DNA of 64,000 nucleotides from NCBI RefSeq assembly GCF_958295425.1, contig NC_081146.1, positions 27,232,764-27,296,763 of the forward strand. The letters are read 5' to 3'. This document shows, one piece after another, positions 60,772-64,000 of this stretch. The stretch comes from Solea solea (taxonomy: Eukaryota; Chordata; Actinopteri; Pleuronectiformes; Soleidae). Both the position numbers and the translations under genes were made by a program. The notes beneath the pieces were generated by a model. That model was not told where the DNA came from. It did not search any database and saw only the letters and a program-made list of their open reading frames with translations. How positions within the stretch are numbered: the first letter of the stretch is position 1; the number at the start of each line of letters is the position of its first letter.

Positions 60772-60890
60772 TTCAGTTGGTCGAGTGGATCGTCTTCTAA
60801 CAAGAAGGTTGGGAGTTTGATCCTCTTGTATCTGCCATTGTGTCCATTGGCAAAACCCATATTAACCCCAAATGTTCCTGCTAGGTGAGT
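60772..60890 (+). mobile_element. tRNA-derived SINE fragment
   Basis: CAGTTGGTCGAGTGGATCGT (A-box-like) and GGGAGTTTGATCCTC (B-box), then TGTGTCCATTGGCAAAACCC and TTAACCCCAAATG. Same order as the SINE at 14976. It runs into a GTGA tetranucleotide repeat. Confidence 0.6.
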
Positions 60891-61335
60891 GAGTGAGTGA
60901 GTGAATGAGCGCATAGTAAAGAAACACACAGAAAACCTCTTCCTGTCGAGGCTTTTGTGTGGTAAATAAATAGTGGAAATGTAAATAAGGACAGCACGAG
61001 TATACAGAGTGTGTATATATATATATATATATATATGGGGTATTTGGATGACTAAATAATTCAGGAACTGTCGTGTGTGTGTGTGAGAGAGTGAGGCAGC
61101 CACAACCACATCGCAAAATCTACCAAACGTCCTCACGCAAAGCTCCATGTGTCTGTCTCCTTGTCTCTCTGCTCTACCTCTGCTTGTCCTGTCTCTGTGT
61201 CTCACGTTGACCACATACCTCCACGCTCTCATGTCCTACTACATGCATACATGTTCTGGTCATCTTGTTTTTGTGCTTCTGTTAAACTAACAATACACAA
61301 CACAGCGGCTCACAGAAGGACAACTATAGCGTACA

Positions 61336-61755
61336 CAGTCGAGTGGTTTTCAAACTTCTTACACCAAGTACCACCCACGAAAACATCGAGCTCTCGAGGT
61401 CACACCGTTATCACCGACATTAAAACACCGTGGTGTGAACAGGTCGAGCAAAGTCCGCTACACACTCCTCACAGGAGGCAGATTTATTCCCAATAACATC
61501 ATCCTCCTCCTCCTCCTCCTCACATATACTTCACACACTGGTACAGAGAAATTAGATTAAGATGGAGTGAGAGATAAGGTGAGTGTAATTATTATTATTT
61601 AATTATTATTATTATTTGTTTCATTTTTTACGCACTCAGGTCAAAGTTCCTCAGCTCCACTCCAATAATCAGTAGAACAGAATTTCTGATTTACCACCAG
61701 AGGAAACTCACGTACCACTGGCGGTACACGCACCACAGTTTGAGAAGCATGGCTG
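61336..61755. mobile_element. hAT-like MITE (TTCAAACTTCTTACACCAAG type)
   Basis: Left end CAGTCGAGTGGTTTTCAAAC followed by TTACACCAAGTACCACC. The right end reverse-complemented reads CAGCCATGCTTCTCAAACTG, and inside it ACTGGCGGTACACG. The ends are similar but indels blur the inverted repeat, and I could not confirm a target duplication. A CTC-triplet run lies inside (61500-61520). Confidence 0.6.
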
Positions 61756-62327
61756 TAGTCAATCATTGTTACCACAGTTTTTATACAGCTCATGATACTC
61801 AGTCGTGATACAAAACAAGGAGCTAAGTAACGTTTGCTCATATTTACATGTCAAGGTAATTCCAGAACAGTCTTTATTTACCTTTAACTAACTATTCTTC
61901 TTAACTTCTTTTTCTTAGCAGCATATCTGTGTTTGTCTCTCTTTATCTTTGACTCTCTGACTCTCTCCTGGTTTACATATTAGCTGATCTCTGCTCCTAT
62001 CTGCTGCAGAGCAGTGACCTGCAGGTCAAAGTTCAGGGCCAAAATAAAACTCCGAGCACGGTGTCACATCACACACGGCGTCACGAGCCACGAGTGCAGC
62101 AGCACAATATTCACTGAAAACCTCGCAGGTAGAACACTGTATATACTGTATATACTGTGTATGTGTCTCACACACACACACACAGAGAGAGCTGTAACAG
62201 TGTGTGTCATGGAGACATAGGTTCACTCGGGGTAATGTTATGATGTGTCTCTCTCTCTGTGTGACAGAAGCTTTAGAAATGGAAAATCTCCGTATTAAAC
62301 ACGACTCTCGGACTGATCCAGACGTAT

Positions 62328-62329
<2 letters not shown>

Positions 62330-62378
<49 letters not shown>
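62330..62378. repeat. GT microsatellite
   Basis: 49 bases of uninterrupted GT, inside nr2f5 intron 1. Confidence 0.97.
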
Positions 62379-62379
<1 letters not shown>

Positions 62380-62651
62380 GTCCCGGCAGAGTGACCTTTC
62401 AGTGCAAATGTTGATAGGCCTTAATTGTATTTAGCTGCTGTAATTCCACTAACAGTCTGACCCAGAGGCTAATCCAGGGCAGGCAGGCAGGCAGGCAGTG
62501 AACCGTGCTCTTTGCCAGCTGCCATTTGCTGAAGTGGCATTTTGAAAGTCACAGCTGAAATGTCCCTCGGTACCTTTGTCTGCATGCATGTTCCTGCTCG
62601 CCCCTCATTCTCGTGTCCTCATCTCGTGTCCTCATCTCGTGTCCTACCTTC

Positions 62652-62665
62652 ACACCAGGGGGCGG
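62652..62665 (+). promoter_or_regulatory. CTCF-like motif
   Basis: ACACCAGGGGGCGG agrees with CCASYAGRKGGCRS at 13 of 14 positions, on the plus strand, in nr2f5 intron 1. Motif match only. Confidence 0.35.
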
Positions 62666-62849
62666 AAAGAGGTTTGGGAAACTGTGCTCCAGTGAAACGT
62701 TGTTATTGAAAATCATTTTCATTTAAATTACAGGACAAAGGGGGAGAGGGAGAGGGCTAGACGAGGAGCAGATGTATAACGTTTGTATTGAGGTCAGTCA
62801 GGATAGTTCTAAATCCATCGTGACTATGATAGGATGATAATGTCATTTA

Positions 62850-63115
62850 TTAAATTACGTTTTATTTGTATAGTGCCTATCCATAACATACCGTACATGA
62901 TCTCAGGGTACTTAAGGTCAAGACTCTACTTTTATTACAGAGAAACACAACGACAACACAACATATATATATATAATACTACTACTATTACTAATAATAA
63001 TAATAATAATAACCTTGCAGATGGAGCTGGATCCTGCAGCCCAGGAGTCACAAGTACCTGCAGAGCGAGCCCAGGACAGGGATTATATCTATCTATATGT
63101 ACATATACATACATA

Positions 63116-63167
<52 letters not shown>

Positions 63168-63300
63168 CATATATACAGGTATAGATAAGATGAGTTTTTA
63201 AGATTTAAAGAGCAAAGACCTAAAGAACAGGAAGTGAAGCTCGCCTAATGGGAAGTGGCAAACCATTCCATAAGTTGGGATGGTTCCACTTTTTTAAAGT
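62850..63300 (+). repeat. Teleost interspersed repeat with internal TA microsatellite
   Basis: TTTTATTTGTATAGTGCCTA then CATGATCTCAGGGTACTTAA, GCTGGATCCTGCAGCCCAGG and GAAGTGGCAAACCATTCCAT are sequential parts of a common fish repeat. A TA run (63118-63165) splits it. The 63014-63045 part is repeated in reverse at 27600-27630. Confidence 0.5.
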
Positions 63301-63660
63301 TACCTTTGGTTTGGAATCAGAATAATACAAATGCTGTTTTACGACCTCACATCCTAATATCTAATGATAAGCTCAGTCAATTACATGAAGCTGTGAGCCA
63401 CAGTGGACAAATGAAGAAGCTTGAAACAGATTATGGCAGACACCCAGATCAGACTTTATTCTCCCATCCCCCCCCTTCCATTCTCTCTTTCTCCGTCTCT
63501 GACCTTGGTTTCCTTTTTGTCTTTATCCTCCGGCATCTGTTTCTCTCTGCTATCATCTCTGTCTCTTTTGCTTTATCTTTCCCTTGTCCCCGCGTCTGTC
63601 ATGCTACATACAGCTCTGTCTATTCTCGCTGTTGCTTTGGACCGTTCCATAATCAGCCTT

Positions 63661-63740
63661 CTCTCTCTGTCTGTCTCTCTCCGTCTGTCTCTCTCTGTCT
63701 GTCTCTGTCTGTCTCTCTCTGTCTGTCTGTCTCTCTCTCT
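63661..63740. repeat. CTGT/CTCT microsatellite
   Basis: Imperfect CTGTCTCT repeat. The long Ser/Leu/Val frame across it (63255-63911) is low complexity and not a gene. Confidence 0.9.
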
Positions 63741-64000
63741 TCTTCGCTCTGGTCAGCTGTAGGCGAGGAAAGAAACAACCGAGAGCAATGTGTCTCATTC
63801 AGACGCACTCAAGTGCTCTGCCTCTCAGCCACGAGTGACCCCCACAGTGAGGCTTTTGAAAAGTCAAGAGGATCAAGTAGATTTGCCACCATCTGCAGGA
63901 TTATCCATTAATCAATATAAGAGCAGATTAATAGCTGTGAATTCTCAAATCAGCAGCATGAGACGCAGCAGGTTCCCGTGGTGGAATTTATGGAACAAAT

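Larger units (their letters stand above)
55504..64000 (+). other. nr2f5: nr2f5 intron 1 (5' part)
   Basis: No frame encodes the expected continuation (AVQRGRM and the ligand-binding domain), so the intron extends past the window. Contents: CA run 56370-56403, GCGT run 56866-56900, CA run 58391-58417, family Y copy 58540-58985, 10-bp repeat 59091-59130, 49-bp minisatellite, SINE fragment 60772, TA run 61014-61036, hAT-like element 61336-61755, GT run 62330-62378, repeat 62850-63300 with a TA run, and a CTGT run 63661-63740. Confidence 0.8.

Noticed and set aside
63255..63911. 218-codon plus-strand open frame
   Set aside because: It spans a fish repeat, an imperfect CTGT/CTCT microsatellite and unique sequence. 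The translation is Ser/Leu/Val low complexity with no domain and lies within the nr2f5 intron.
55504..64000. Second coding exon of nr2f5
   Set aside because: I looked for the expected continuation AVQRGRM and ligand-binding-domain segments in plus frames and found none. It must lie beyond 64000.

Overview
This window is genomic DNA from a ray-finned (teleost) fish. The evidence is split-gene structure with GT-AG introns, dense CA/GT, AT and tetranucleotide microsatellites, several classes of teleost interspersed repeat, and three vertebrate genes, one of which (nr2f5) is a COUP-TF paralogue known from fish and absent from mammals. No prokaryotic, plasmid or viral gene set is present.

Layout, all three genes on the + strand. 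(1) 1-10.3 kb: the 3' half of a synaptic vesicle glycoprotein 2 gene, best called sv2a. Nine coding exons (719-6936) encode about the last 423 residues (TM6-TM12), followed by a long 3' UTR. Its first visible intron is an 18-bp minisatellite running into the splice acceptor, and its last intron carries an intact 500-bp hAT-type MITE with a perfect 8-bp target duplication. (2) 10.7-12.0 kb: bola1, a small mitochondrial BolA-family gene with a non-coding first exon and a single coding exon (11349-11783). SV2A and BOLA1 are also neighbours in human 1q21.2, which supports both calls. (3) 12.0-54.2 kb: a 42-kb interval with no supportable gene. It holds tRNA-derived SINEs, a degenerate LINE endonuclease fragment, several other repeats, two perfect inverted repeats, microsatellites, and unique-looking patches that could be cis-regulatory. 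(4) 54.2-64 kb: promoter, long uORF-containing leader and exon 1 (55137-55503) of nr2f5, encoding the N-terminus and the whole DNA-binding domain. The remaining 8.5 kb is intron 1, with an 11-copy 49-bp minisatellite.

The genes do not form a pathway. sv2a acts at synaptic vesicles, bola1 in mitochondrial iron-sulfur homeostasis, and nr2f5 in developmental transcription. The gene-poor interval upstream of nr2f5 is the pattern expected of a developmental regulator with distant enhancers. I found no convincing new multi-gene system. The items most worth checking are the promoter motif cluster of nr2f5, the CTCF-like motif arrangement, the perfect hairpins, and the two minisatellites.
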